DNA of 64,000 bases. Source: Bailinhaonella thermotolerans. Its GTDB lineage: Bacteria; Actinomycetota; Actinomycetes; Streptosporangiales; Streptosporangiaceae. Position 1 is the stretch's first letter, and the number at the start of each line of letters is the position of its first letter. Of this stretch, positions 19,951 through 28,496 are shown piece after piece. A program made the position numbers and the translations under genes. The DNA lies in the NCBI RefSeq assembly GCF_003594875.1, contig NZ_QZEY01000008.1, positions 264,600 to 328,599 of the forward strand, read 5' to 3'. The notes under the pieces are model-generated. The model had not been told where the DNA came from, did no database searches, and saw only the letters and a list, made by a program, of their open reading frames with translations.

Positions 19951-20406
19951 ATGGACCCCGTGCCACCGAAACGCCCCGATCCCGAAGCCGTCCGCGCCGC
20001 CCTCGACGAGCAGCTCGCCGAGCTGGGCGAGCCGCCGTACGACGGCCCGTCCGACCTCGGCGTCCTCCAGCGCGCCTGCGTCGCCGCCGCGCTGCGGGCG
20101 TACGCCTCGGGCGGGAAGCCCGTGCGCCCGGCGCTGCGGTTCGCCGTGCGGTCCCTGCTGGACGAGCTGGCGGCGCGCGCGCCGGGGCGGGCCGTGGAGG
20201 TCCGGGTGCCGCCGCTGGCCGCCGTGCAGTGCGTCGAGGGCCCCCGGCACACCCGGGGCACCCCGCCGAACGTGGTCGAGACCGACCCCCGCACCTGGCT
20301 GGAGCTGGCGACGGGCGCGCTGAGCTGGGCCGACGCGACGGCGGGCGGCCGGGTCGGCGTGAGCGGGACCCGTGCCGACCTCAGCCCCTACCTGCCGCTG
20401 ACGTAG
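19951..20406 (+). CDS. Sterol carrier family protein (bacterial SCP ortholog)
   Basis: A 151-residue soluble protein with the SCP_3-type pattern: an N-terminal helix region (PEAVRAALDEQLAEL), then RFAVRSLLDELAARAPGRAV, VEVRVPPLAAVQCVEG and the C-terminal WLELATGALSWADA. This ligand-binding fold is found next to purF in several actinomycetes, and purF lies 4 kb away here. The physiological lipid is unknown. ATG 19951 is preceded only by a weak GGTGGA. A degenerate 21-bp repeat array begins about 50 nt after the stop. Confidence 0.82.
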   Translation: MDPVPPKRPDPEAVRAALDEQLAELGEPPYDGPSDLGVLQRACVAAALRAYASGGKPVRPALRFAVRSLLDELAARAPGRAVEVRVPPLAAVQCVEGPRHTRGTPPNVVETDPRTWLELATGALSWADATAGGRVGVSGTRADLSPYLPLT

Positions 20407-20454
20407 CCGGGGCGGCCCGCCCCCGGCGTCCGCCTGCCGGGTCCCGGCGGCCCC

Positions 20455-20610
20455 GGGGCGGGCCTCGGCGTCCGCCGGCTGGGCCTCGGCGCCTGCCGGT
20501 CGGATCACGGCGTCTGCCGAATGGGGCACGGCGCCTCCCGGGCGGGGCACGGCGCCTCCCGGGCGGGGCACGGCGTCTGCCGGCTGGGGCACGGCGGTCA
20601 CGGGACGGGC
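20455..20610. repeat. 21-bp tandem repeat array between SCP-like and DUF4190 genes
   Basis: Two exact copies of GGGCACGGCGCCTCCCGGGC plus one base lie at about 20524-20565, and diverged copies spread over roughly 20455-20610. The period is 21 bp (seven codons). On the minus strand one frame would read VPRPGGA repeats, but it begins after the DUF4190 stop with no ribosome site, so I treat it as non-coding. Confidence 0.7.
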
Positions 20611-20638
20611 CTCGGCTTCTACGGGCTGGGCTTCGCGG

Positions 20639-22144
20639 CTACGGGGTGGGCTCCGCGCTGCGGAGCATGGGGAGCTTGTCCTGGATGCAGCGCTCCTGCG
20701 ACGCCTGGTCCGGGTAGCGGTTCTTGTCCGCGCACTCGGTGACCGGGCTGATGAAGGAGGTGTACGCGATGATGCCCAGGATCAGCCCCAGCACGGACAT
20801 GACGATCCCGGCGATGCCGAACCCGCGCCCGCGGTTGGTCGCCGCGGACACCACGCCGAGCACGATCCCGGCGGCCGAGCCGATGAAGCACAGGCTGCAC
20901 GTGATCAGGGAGACGATCCCGAGCACGAGCGCCGCGATGCCGAGGCCCCGCCCGCGCGGCGGCTCGGCCTGCGGCGGCCACTGCCCGGGCCCGCCCGCCG
21001 CGCCGCCCCCGCCGTACTCCTGACCGCCGCCGTAGCCCTGCCCCCCGCCGTACTCCTGACCGCCGCCGTAGCCCTGCCCGCCGCCGTACCCCTGGCCGCC
21101 GCCGTACTCCTGCCCGCCGCCGTACCCCTGGCCGTACGCCGGGGGCTGGTCCCCGGCGTGCTGGCCGCCGTACTGGTCTCCGTATCGGGGCCCGTCCTGC
21201 GGCCCGCTCGTGCCGAAGGCCGCCGTCGGCTCGTCCGGCCTGGCCGTGGCGTACGGCTCCGCGGACCCCGCCGCCCGCGCGGTGGAGCCGTAGTCCGCCG
21301 TCGGCCCCTCGGGACCCCCGGAGCCTTCGGGCGCGCCGAGGCCGGTGGGCCCGCCGGGACCGCTCGGGCCGGCGGATCGGCCGGGGCCGCTCGGGCCGGC
21401 CGATCCGGCAGGCGCGCTCGGATCGGCGGAGCCGCCGGGGCCGGTCTCCGGGAAGGCCGCGGTGCCGCCGGGACCCGTGCCGCCCGACGGCCGCTCGGAT
21501 TCCCCGGACCCGCCCGTACCACCCGACGACCCCCCGGATCCCCCGGATCCCCCGGATCCCCCGGAAGCGCCCGTACCGCCCGACAGCCCCCCGAGCCCCC
21601 CGGAAACGCCCGTACCACTCGACAGCCCCCCGGACCCCCCGGACACGCCCGCGCCGTACACCGCGGTCGGCCCGCCGTACGCCCGCTCGGCCCCGCCCGC
21701 CGGCGGGTCCCCGTCCCCGGGTGCCTGCGACGGCCCGCCGTACGGGCTGTGGGTCTCCCCCTGCGCCGGCCCGCCGTACGGCGTGCTCGCCGCGCCCTCG
21801 GCCTGGCCCCCGAAGAGCCGCTCGCCGGTCTCCAGCGGCCGCGTGCCCGTGCCCTCCGGCGTGCCGTGCCCGGGCGGCTCGACCCGGATCGTCTCCTGCC
21901 CGGGCCCGCCCGAAGCGGCGGAAGGACCCGAGGAGCCCGAGGAATCCGAGGAATCCGAAACGTCCGCCGCGCCCGAGGAGTCCGGGGAGCCCTGGGCGTC
22001 CGCCGTGTCCTCGGCGTCGGGCGCGTCCGCCTCCCGGCCGGGCCGGGGCGGCGGGCCGGGCTCCCCGCCCTCGCCGGGCCCGGCCGCGCGCAGGTCCTCG
22101 CCGTCCTCGCGACGTCGCTTGCTGGGATCGTCAGGGGTCGTCAC
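20639..22144 (-). CDS. DUF4190 membrane protein with long Gly/Pro-rich N-terminal region
   Basis: 501 residues from GTG 22144, which has GGGAGA upstream. The first 380 or so residues are low complexity: acidic Ser/Pro-rich, then Gly-Ser-Thr runs (SGGTG, SGGSGGSGG), then YGGGQ repeats (DNA about 21016-21140). The C-terminus has a DUF4190 double membrane segment (GIAALVLGIVSLITCSLCFI and GFGIAGIVMSVLGLILGII) with a short tail bearing two cysteines (ECADKNRY, QERCIQDK). Family function is unknown. The architecture resembles membrane-anchored proteins with a cytoplasmic disordered domain. It is divergent from a MarR gene 160 nt away. Confidence 0.8.
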   Translation of the reverse strand: MTTPDDPSKRRREDGEDLRAAGPGEGGEPGPPPRPGREADAPDAEDTADAQGSPDSSGAADVSDSSDSSGSSGPSAASGGPGQETIRVEPPGHGTPEGTGTRPLETGERLFGGQAEGAASTPYGGPAQGETHSPYGGPSQAPGDGDPPAGGAERAYGGPTAVYGAGVSGGSGGLSSGTGVSGGLGGLSGGTGASGGSGGSGGSGGSSGGTGGSGESERPSGGTGPGGTAAFPETGPGGSADPSAPAGSAGPSGPGRSAGPSGPGGPTGLGAPEGSGGPEGPTADYGSTARAAGSAEPYATARPDEPTAAFGTSGPQDGPRYGDQYGGQHAGDQPPAYGQGYGGGQEYGGGQGYGGGQGYGGGQEYGGGQGYGGGQEYGGGGAAGGPGQWPPQAEPPRGRGLGIAALVLGIVSLITCSLCFIGSAAGIVLGVVSAATNRGRGFGIAGIVMSVLGLILGIIAYTSFISPVTECADKNRYPDQASQERCIQDKLPMLRSAEPTP

Positions 22145-22304
22145 GCTGATCTCCCACGGGGTTGGAGCCGACACATCCGGCGTTTCAAGCCGACACTTCA
22201 GCATCCCCCGAACCGGCCCTCCTAGACGCGCGGGGTCATTAAAGGTCGGTTATCGGCTTCCCCCCAGGTTCCCGCCCCCCTCCCGCTCCCGGCAAGATGG
22301 CAGG

Positions 22305-22751
22305 GTGTTCGAGACATCGGTGAGCTACCAGCTCATCCGCCTGCTCAAGGCGCACCGGCAGCGCCTCGCCGAGGACCTGGCCGGGCTCGGGCTGCACGTC
22401 GGGCAGGAGATGCTGCTCGCCCGCCTGTGGGAGCGGGACGGGCTGTCCCAGTCCGAGCTGGTCGCCCGCCTGGGCGTGGAGCCCCCCACCGTGACCAAGA
22501 CCCTCCAGCGCCTCGAACGCGCCGGTTTCGTACGGCGTGAGCCCGACCCGGGCAACCGCCGCGTCTCCCGGGTCTACCTCACCGAACGCGGCCGGGAACT
22601 GCGCGGGCCCGTGGAGCGCGCCTGGAACCGCATGGACGACGCGATGCTGGCGGGCCTCGACGGGCCCGAGCGCGAGGCCCTGCGCGCGATGCTCCCGCGC
22701 ATGGCGGCCGGGATCGCCGCGGCCCCCATCGACGGCCCCTGCGGGGGCTGA
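22305..22751 (+). CDS. MarR-family transcriptional regulator
   Basis: A 148-residue winged-helix regulator. The recognition region is GLSQSELVARLGVEPPTVTKTLQRLERAGFV followed by the wing DPGNRRVSRVYLTERG; described in pieces these are the standard MarR helix-turn-helix and wing. GTG 22305 has a weak upstream site. Two palindromes of the MarR operator type stand between this gene and the SDR gene 77 nt downstream, so it probably represses that gene. The inducer is unknown. Confidence 0.88.
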   Translation: MFETSVSYQLIRLLKAHRQRLAEDLAGLGLHVGQEMLLARLWERDGLSQSELVARLGVEPPTVTKTLQRLERAGFVRREPDPGNRRVSRVYLTERGRELRGPVERAWNRMDDAMLAGLDGPEREALRAMLPRMAAGIAAAPIDGPCGG

Positions 22752-22788
22752 GGAGACCCCTTGCCTCCGGCTCCGGGCGCGTGCTTTC

Positions 22789-22814
22789 ATTAGCCGACTA
22801 ATTTAGCCAGCTAA
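22789..22814. promoter_or_regulatory. Paired MarR-type operator before the SDR gene
   Basis: Two adjacent palindromes, ATTAG-CCGA-CTAAT (22789-22802) and TTAGC-CA-GCTAA (22803-22814), share the TTAG/CTAA half-site. They sit 14-39 nt before the SDR start, where bound repressor would block transcription or translation initiation. Regulation by the adjacent MarR is inferred. Confidence 0.6.
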
Positions 22815-22827
22815 TGAGGAGATCTCC

Positions 22828-23610
22828 ATGGACCTCGGACTCCGCGACCGCACCGTGCTCGTGACCGGCGGCTCATCGGGCATCGGCGCGGCCACCGCCG
22901 TCGCCTTCGGCCGCGAGGGCGCCCGCGTGGCCCTCACCTACCGCGACCGGAAGGACGCCGCCGAGCGCGTCGCCGGGGAGGTCGAGCGGGCCGGCGGCCA
23001 GGCCCTGGCCCTCCCCCTCGACCTGGGCGACCCCGGCTCCGTCCGGGCGGCCGTCGAATCCGTCGAACGCCGCTGGGGCCCGGTCTCCTCACTGGTGGGC
23101 AACGCCGTGAACTGGGGCGCCGACGGGCCCGACCTGAACGCGCGCTTCGAGGACGTCCCCCACGAGACCTGGCTCGCGATGCTCGGCTCCAACGTGGCGG
23201 GCAACGCCGCGCTGGCCGCCGCCGTGCTCCCCGGGATGCGCCGCGCCGGCTTCGGCCGCGTGGTCTTCGTCTCCTCCGGCGTGGCCGAGGAGGGCCTGCC
23301 GGGACCCGGTCCGTACGGCACCGCCAAGTCGGCCCTGCACGGCCTGGCCCGCGCGCTCGCGTGGAACGCCGGCCCCGACGGGGTGCTGGTGAACGTGGTC
23401 GCGCCCGGGTTCACGCTGACCGACCGGGGCTGGGAGCCGCCGCGGGAGCTGCTGGAGACGATGGCCTCGCGCACCCCGTCGCGGCGGCTGTCCACCGCCG
23501 CCGACGTGGCCGGCCTCATCGTGTTCCTGGCCTCGGCGGCCAACGGCAACCTCACCGGCGAGCTGATCCGCGAGGGCTCGTCGGCCGGGCGGTCCGGGCA
23601 CACGGTGTGA
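22828..23610 (+). CDS. Short-chain dehydrogenase/reductase (SDR)
   Basis: A 260-residue classical SDR. The cofactor motif TGGSSGIG is at residues 11-18, an NAVNWG segment replaces NNAG, the catalytic Ser is in VFVSSGVAE, and the active site YGTAK supplies Tyr and Lys. Arg residues after the second strand (TYRDRKDAAERV) favour NADPH. The substrate is unknown. ATG 22828 follows GAGGAGATCT. It is directly downstream of the paired operator and the marR gene, which suggests an inducible detoxification or metabolic role. Confidence 0.88.
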   Translation: MDLGLRDRTVLVTGGSSGIGAATAVAFGREGARVALTYRDRKDAAERVAGEVERAGGQALALPLDLGDPGSVRAAVESVERRWGPVSSLVGNAVNWGADGPDLNARFEDVPHETWLAMLGSNVAGNAALAAAVLPGMRRAGFGRVVFVSSGVAEEGLPGPGPYGTAKSALHGLARALAWNAGPDGVLVNVVAPGFTLTDRGWEPPRELLETMASRTPSRRLSTAADVAGLIVFLASAANGNLTGELIREGSSAGRSGHTV

Positions 23611-23662
23611 CGGCGCGGGCGGGGTTACGCTGGGGGCGAGTCCCCGGCATCAGGCGGTCCCG

Positions 23663-24157
23663 ATGGCGGAACACTTCAGCAGGTTCGAGGCGGCCGGGCC
23701 CCAGGTGGTCGAGCTCGCCCCGCCGTGGAATCTCGCCCGCGGCCTCAGCATCACCTTCGACGTGCGGCTGACCGCCCTCCCCTCCGGCACGTGGCGCACG
23801 CTGTTCCACCGGCCCGTGGCCCGGGGCGACGCCCGCGCCCTGGGCCTGTGGGTCTTCCCCGACGCCCCGCGCCTGCGCGCCCAGGCGTTCCACGAGCGGG
23901 GCCCGGAATGGGTGGACAGCGAGGCCGTGCAGCTCGACGTCTGGACCCCGATCGCCGTCATCGCCGACGCCCGGTGGCTGCGCGTCTACCGGGCCGGGAA
24001 GGTCGAGGACGCCGTGCGCCTCCCCCGGGCGCTGCTCCCCGCCTTCGGCCCCCTCCACGTGCTCCCCTCGCCCGCCCCCGACGTCGCCCTGCGGGACCTC
24101 CGCGTCTACGACCACCCGATCGACGAGCCCGCCATCCGCGCCCTGAGCGCCCGCTGA
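23663..24157 (+). CDS. Small LamG/concanavalin A-like domain protein, function unknown
   Basis: A 164-residue protein with no signal peptide. It is beta-strand rich, with LSITFDVRLTALPSGTWRTLF, LGLWVFPDAPRLRAQAF and WTPIAVIADARWLRVYRAGK described here as strands, and it ends ALRDLRVYDHPIDEPAIRAL. That final motif is the typical last strand and helix of LamG-type jelly-roll domains. No catalytic residues are recognisable. Lack of an export signal is odd for a lectin-like fold. It sits between the SDR gene and purF without obvious link to either. Confidence 0.6.
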   Translation: MAEHFSRFEAAGPQVVELAPPWNLARGLSITFDVRLTALPSGTWRTLFHRPVARGDARALGLWVFPDAPRLRAQAFHERGPEWVDSEAVQLDVWTPIAVIADARWLRVYRAGKVEDAVRLPRALLPAFGPLHVLPSPAPDVALRDLRVYDHPIDEPAIRALSAR

Positions 24158-24185
24158 CCCCGCGCCCAGGGCCGACGGAACGGAA

Positions 24186-24222
24186 CCCGGTGTCATCGGT
24201 CGATGACCCGGTGTCATCGACC
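24186..24222. promoter_or_regulatory. Interleaved palindromes upstream of purF
   Basis: Three GTCATCG-type half-sites overlap: GTCATCG-GT-CGATGAC (24192-24207) and GGTCGATGAC-ccggt-GTCATCGACC (24198-24222, a perfect 10-bp inverted repeat). The word CCCGGTGTCATCG also repeats directly with a 21-bp period (24186 and 24207). It ends 44 nt before the purF start. Either an operator for a purine-responsive regulator or an attenuator hairpin would fit. Confidence 0.55.
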
Positions 24223-24266
24223 GGGGCGGGGCCGCGGAGGTCCGAGGGGGCACCTAGACTGGGCGG

Positions 24267-25706
24267 GTGCTCAAGGGCGACGGCCGACTCAGCCATGACC
24301 TGGACCCCCATGATCACGCGCCGAAGGACGCCTGTGGCGTCTTCGGGGTGTGGGCACCAGGCGAAGAAGTCTCGAAACTCACCTACTACGGGCTTTACGC
24401 GCTGCAGCACCGCGGGCAGGAATCCGCGGGCATAGCGGTCAGCGAGGGCAGCCGCATCCTCGTCTACAAGGACATGGGGCTCGTGTCCCAGGTCTTCGAC
24501 GAGTCCGTGCTGACCACGCTCAAGGGGCACCTGGCGGTCGGGCACTGCCGGTACTCCACGACCGGCTCAAGCGTGTGGGAGAACGCGCAGCCGACGCTGC
24601 GGTCCACCGACGAGGGAGGACTCGCGCTCGCCCACAACGGGAACCTGATCAACACCGCCGAGCTGGCGGCGCGACTGCCCGCCGGGAAGCTGGCGGCCAC
24701 CAGCGACACCGAGGTGCTGACCGCGCTGCTCGCCGGCGAGGGCGGGTCCTCGGTCGAGGACGCCGCCGCCGAGATCCTGCCGCAGGTCAAGGGCGCCTAC
24801 TCGCTCGTGTTCATGAACGAGCGCACGCTGTACGCCGCCCGGGACCCGCAGGGCATCCGGCCGCTCGTGCTCGGCCGCCTGGAGCGGGGCTGGGTGGTCG
24901 CCTCCGAGACCGCCGCCCTGGACATCGTGGGCGCCCACTTCGTGCGCGAGGTGGAGCCGGGCGAGTTCCTCACCATCGACGAGGACGGCGTGCGGTCGCG
25001 CCGGTTCGCGCTGGCCGAGCCCAAGGGCTGCCTGTTCGAGTACGTCTACCTGGCCCGGCCCGACACCACCATCGCGGGGCGCGGCGTCCAGGTCACCCGG
25101 GTCGAGGTGGGCCGCAGGCTGGCCCGGGAGCACCCGGTCGAGGCCGACCTGGTCATCCCCACGCCCGAGTCCGGCACCCCCGCCGCCATCGGCTACGCCG
25201 AGGAGAGCGGCATCCCGTACGGCCAGGGCCTGGTGAAGAACTCCTACGTCGGGCGGACGTTCATCCAGCCGTCGCAGACGATCAGGCAGCTCGGCATCCG
25301 CCTCAAGCTCAACCCGCTCCGCGAGATCATCGAGGGCAAGCGCCTGGTGGTCGTGGACGACTCGATCGTGCGCGGGAACACCCAGCGCGCGATCGTGCGG
25401 ATGCTGCGCGAGGCCGGGGCCGCCGAGGTGCACGTGCGCATCTCCAGCCCGCCCGTGACCTGGCCCTGCTTCTACGGCATCGACTTCGCGACGAGGGCCG
25501 AACTGATCGCCGGGTCCCTGTCGGTCGAGGAGATCCGCCAGTCGCTCGGGGCCGACTCCCTCGGCTACATCTCGCTGCCGCAGCTCGTGGAGGCCACCAC
25601 GATCCCCGAGGACAAGCTCTGCCGCGCCTGCTTCGACGGGAAGTACCCCATCTCGATCGACGACACGAAGGTCGGCAAGTACGTCCTCGAGTCCACCAGC
25701 CAGTGA
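24267..25706 (+). CDS. purF: Amidophosphoribosyltransferase
   Basis: A 479-residue PurF, the committed enzyme of purine synthesis (PRPP + glutamine to phosphoribosylamine). A 22-residue propeptide precedes the N-terminal nucleophile Cys23 (ACGVFGVW). The phosphoribosyltransferase PRPP motif is VVVDDSIVRGNTQR. Cysteines for a [4Fe-4S] cluster are all present in KGCLFEY, WPCFYGI and LCRACFDG, as in the Bacillus-type oxygen-sensitive enzymes. GTG 24267 is the start. It is followed after 17 nt by purM. Confidence 0.97.
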   Translation: MLKGDGRLSHDLDPHDHAPKDACGVFGVWAPGEEVSKLTYYGLYALQHRGQESAGIAVSEGSRILVYKDMGLVSQVFDESVLTTLKGHLAVGHCRYSTTGSSVWENAQPTLRSTDEGGLALAHNGNLINTAELAARLPAGKLAATSDTEVLTALLAGEGGSSVEDAAAEILPQVKGAYSLVFMNERTLYAARDPQGIRPLVLGRLERGWVVASETAALDIVGAHFVREVEPGEFLTIDEDGVRSRRFALAEPKGCLFEYVYLARPDTTIAGRGVQVTRVEVGRRLAREHPVEADLVIPTPESGTPAAIGYAEESGIPYGQGLVKNSYVGRTFIQPSQTIRQLGIRLKLNPLREIIEGKRLVVVDDSIVRGNTQRAIVRMLREAGAAEVHVRISSPPVTWPCFYGIDFATRAELIAGSLSVEEIRQSLGADSLGYISLPQLVEATTIPEDKLCRACFDGKYPISIDDTKVGKYVLESTSQ

Positions 25707-25723
25707 AAGACCGGAAAGACCCA

Positions 25724-26767
25724 GTGAGCGATCAGCCCGAGACAGTTTCGTACGCCGCGGCCGGAGTCGACATCGAGGCGGGTGACCGCGCGGTCGAGCT
25801 GATGAAGTCGAAGGTGGCGCGCGCCCGCCGGCCGGAGGTGGTGGACGACGCCAGCGGCTTCGCCGGCCTGTTCGACGCCTCGGCGCTGACCCGCATGCGC
25901 CGCCCCCTCCTGGTCACCTCCACCGACGGCGTGGGCACGAAGGTGCTGCTCGCGCAGGAGATGGACAGGCACGACACCGTCGGGATCGACCTGGTCGCGA
26001 TGGTGGTGGACGACCTGGTGGTGTGCGGCGCCGAGCCGCTGTTCATGACCGACTACATCGCCACCGGCAAGGTCGTCCCCGAGCGGATCGCGGCGATCGT
26101 GGGCGGGGTGGCCGAGGGCTGCCGGCAGGCGGGCTGCGCGCTCAGCGGCGGCGAGACGGCCGAGCACCCGGGCGTCATGGGCGCCGACGAGTACGACCTG
26201 GCGGGCGCGGCGACCGGCGTCGTGGAGGCGGACCGGCTCCTCGGCCCCGACCGGGTGCGGCCGGGCGACGTGGTGCTGGGCCTGGCCTCCTCGGGCGTGC
26301 ACTCCAACGGGTTCTCCCTGGTCCGCTACGTCCTGAAGCGGGCGGGCCTGGCGCTGGACGCCGACCTGCCCGAGCTGGACCGGCCGCTGGGCGAGGAACT
26401 GCTGACCCCCACCCGGATCTACGCCCTGGACTGCCTGGCGCTGGCCGCGGGCGTCGAGGTCCACGCGTTCGCCCACATCACCGGCGGCGGCCTGGCGGCC
26501 AACCTGGCCCGCTCCCTCCCCAAGGGCGTGGACGCCGTGCTGAACCGCTCCTCCTGGATCGTCCCGCCGATCTTCCAGGTCCTCCAGGGCCACGGCGGCG
26601 TGCCGGACGAGGAGATGGACCGCACGTTCAACCTGGGCGTGGGCATGTGCGCGATCGTCCCCCGCGAGTCGGCGGACGCCGCGATCGCCCTGCTCGCCGA
26701 CCGCGGCCTGCCCGCGTGGGTGCTCGGCGACGTCATCCCCGGCGAGGGCCGCGCCATCCTGTCCTGA
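25724..26767 (+). CDS. purM: Phosphoribosylformylglycinamidine cyclo-ligase (AIR synthetase)
   Basis: A 347-residue PurM that closes FGAM to AIR using ATP. Family segments include YAAAGVDIEAGDRAVELMK, STDGVGTKVLLAQ, GIDLVAMVVDDLVVCGAEP, the LSGGETAEHPGVM loop and HITGGGLAANLAR. GTG 25724 follows GGAAAG. It is cotranscribed with purF and ends before a hairpin shared with the convergent DUF3073 gene. Together with purL/Q/S at 5-9 kb it covers four consecutive or linked steps of IMP synthesis. Confidence 0.97.
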   Translation: MSDQPETVSYAAAGVDIEAGDRAVELMKSKVARARRPEVVDDASGFAGLFDASALTRMRRPLLVTSTDGVGTKVLLAQEMDRHDTVGIDLVAMVVDDLVVCGAEPLFMTDYIATGKVVPERIAAIVGGVAEGCRQAGCALSGGETAEHPGVMGADEYDLAGAATGVVEADRLLGPDRVRPGDVVLGLASSGVHSNGFSLVRYVLKRAGLALDADLPELDRPLGEELLTPTRIYALDCLALAAGVEVHAFAHITGGGLAANLARSLPKGVDAVLNRSSWIVPPIFQVLQGHGGVPDEEMDRTFNLGVGMCAIVPRESADAAIALLADRGLPAWVLGDVIPGEGRAILS

Positions 26768-26932
26768 CCGCCGCCGTCCGCCCGCCGTACGGCCCGGGCC
26801 CGCCCGCCCCGCCGTACGGCATGGCGGACATGCGCGGACATGGGGCGGACATGGGCGAACGCGGTCGTACGGCATGGGCGGGAAGCCGTGCGGCGCCCGG
26901 CGGGTGAGCCTCGGTACGGGGGCGAACACAAA

Positions 26933-26964
26933 CACCCGGCGGGCCCTCTCGGGCCGGCCGGGTG
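26933..26964. terminator. Hairpin between purM and the DUF3073 gene
   Basis: CACCCGGC (26933-26940) pairs with GCCGGGTG (26957-26964), and the interior GGGCCC/GGGCC can extend pairing. It is placed between convergent stops, so it is probably a shared terminator. Confidence 0.65.
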
Positions 26965-26991
26965 CCGTGCGCGTTCTGACCGACTGGATCG

Positions 26992-27222
26992 TCAGCGGCG
27001 CGAGGTCTGGTCCTCGCGATCGTCCTCCTCGCCGTCGTCGGCGTAGTCGGAGTATCGCTCGGCCAGCTCGTCATAGGGGTCGTAGACGTCGTCCTCCTGG
27101 GTGGAGTCCTCGTCGTTTACGCCCAGCTCCTCGCGCAGTCGATCAAGATCTGTGCCGCCGCTGTTGTACTTCAGCCGGCGAGCAACCTTGACCTGCTTGG
27201 CCTTGGCTCGGCCGCGCCCCAT
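26992..27222 (-). CDS. DUF3073 family protein
   Basis: A 76-residue protein with a basic N-terminus (MGRGRAKAKQVKVARRLKYN) and a very acidic C-terminal half (DEDSTQEDDVYDPYDELAE and beyond). This composition is diagnostic of DUF3073, a conserved actinobacterial protein of unknown function that regularly sits downstream of purM. The charged halves suggest nucleic-acid or ribosome contact, but that is speculation. ATG 27222 follows GAGGGGG; a longer start is possible but lacks support. Confidence 0.9.
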   Translation of the reverse strand: MGRGRAKAKQVKVARRLKYNSGGTDLDRLREELGVNDEDSTQEDDVYDPYDELAERYSDYADDGEEDDREDQTSRR

Positions 27223-27374
27223 TGGCTCGACCCCCTCATGCGGGGCCGTGCCCGACCCCTCGTCGCTAGCGCTATCCGAACGCTGACGCACCCTGACCTC
27301 TGGCGTCAGCCCATGTTCGCCTACAACCGTACCTGTTTTGAGCCCAGCTCGGTACGCCGTATGGGGCGCGGCGG

Positions 27375-28496
27375 TCAGTTGCTAAGCCAAATGCCCCTAA
27401 GACGCCCGACTTCCGACATTCTTCTCTCTGCCAGACGATCCGCGGCGACGGCCGGAGGTACGTCCTCTTCCGCCGCGATGGTGAAGATCCTCCGGGTGAT
27501 GTCGAAGATCTGGCTCGCCTTGGACCGCGCGCGGTCCATGTCGAAGCCCTCGATCTCGTCCGACACCTGGATGACCCCTCCGGAGTTCACAACATAGTCC
27601 GGGGCGTAGAGAATTCCCCGGTCAGCGAGTTGCTTCTCCACCCCGGCGTGCGCGAGCTGGTTGTTCGCGCCGCCGCAGACCACCTTGGCCCGCAGGCGCG
27701 CCACCGTGTCGTCGTCCAGCGCCCCGCCGAGGGCGCAGGGGGCGTACACGTCGATGTCGGACGCGGTCAGCGCGGCCTGGTCGTCGACCACCTCGACCTG
27801 GGGATACAGCGCCCTGAGCCGCTCGATCGCGCGCTCGTCCACGTCGCAGACCACGACCTCGGCGCCGTCCTCGATCAGGTGCCCGACGAGCCGGTGCCCG
27901 ACCTTGCCCACGCCCTCGACGCCGACCCGGCGCCCGGACAGGCTGGTCGCGCCCCACGTGTGGTCGGCCGCGGCCCGCATCCCCTGGTAGACGCCGTACG
28001 CCGTGAGGATGGAGGAGTCACCGGCGCCGCCGTGGGCCGGCGTGCGGCCGGTCACGTAGCGGGACTCGCGGGCGACGATGTCCATGTCCTCGCTGTAGGT
28101 GCCCACGTCGCAGGCGGTGTAGTAGCGCCCGCCCAGGGACTGCACGAACCTGCCGTAGGCCCGCAGCAGCGCCTCGGACTTGTCCCGCGACGGGTCGCCG
28201 ATGATCACGGCCTTGCCGCCGCCGAGGTCGAGCCCGGCCATCGCGTTCTTGTACGCCATGGCCCGTGAGAGATTGAGCACATCGGCGAGCGCGGCGGACT
28301 CGCTCTCGTAGGGGTAGAACCGCGTCCCGCCCAGGGCGGGGCCGAGCGCGGTGCTGTAGATCGCGATGATCGCGTACAGTCCGCTGCGCTCGTCCGAGCA
28401 GAACACAACCTGCTCGTGGCCGTTCGGGGTGCTGTTGGCCCCGGGATTTCTGGGCTGCCCGGAGGTTTTGGGCAGGCCCGGGAAGACGTCAGTCAC
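27375..28496 (-). CDS. vdh: Valine/leucine dehydrogenase (Glu/Leu/Phe/Val family)
   Basis: A 373-residue NAD-dependent amino acid dehydrogenase that deaminates branched-chain amino acids to 2-oxo acids. The substrate lysine Lys83 ([10 protein letters not shown]) and catalytic Lys95 ([12 protein letters not shown]) have the 12-residue spacing of leucine dehydrogenases. The nucleotide motif is [12 protein letters not shown] 28496 matches the family N-terminus (MTDV...), with GGGAG upstream. An in-frame ATG at 28532 and longer frames also exist. The same neighbour order with bldC is what I recall from Streptomyces, where this gene is valine dehydrogenase. Products would feed the dehydrogenase complex at 9.5-13 kb. 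Confidence 0.9.
   Translation of the reverse strand: MTDVFPGLPKTSGQPRNPGANSTPNGHEQVVFCSDERSGLYAIIAIYSTALGPALGGTRFYPYESESAALADVLNLSRAMAYKNAMAGLDLGGGKAVIIGDPSRDKSEALLRAYGRFVQSLGGRYYTACDVGTYSEDMDIVARESRYVTGRTPAHGGAGDSSILTAYGVYQGMRAAADHTWGATSLSGRRVGVEGVGKVGHRLVGHLIEDGAEVVVCDVDERAIERLRALYPQVEVVDDQAALTASDIDVYAPCALGGALDDDTVARLRAKVVCGGANNQLAHAGVEKQLADRGILYAPDYVVNSGGVIQVSDEIEGFDMDRARSKASQIFDITRRIFTIAAEEDVPPAVAADRLAERRMSEVGRLRGIWLSN

Noticed and set aside
19798..20601. Minus-strand protein with VPRPGGA repeats antisense to the sterol-carrier-like gene
   Set aside because: No ribosome site, repeat-only N-terminus and it overlaps a recognisable gene on the other strand.
20455..20610. CRISPR array
   Set aside because: The repeats are 21 bp, adjacent without unique spacers, and degenerate; no cas genes occur in the window.
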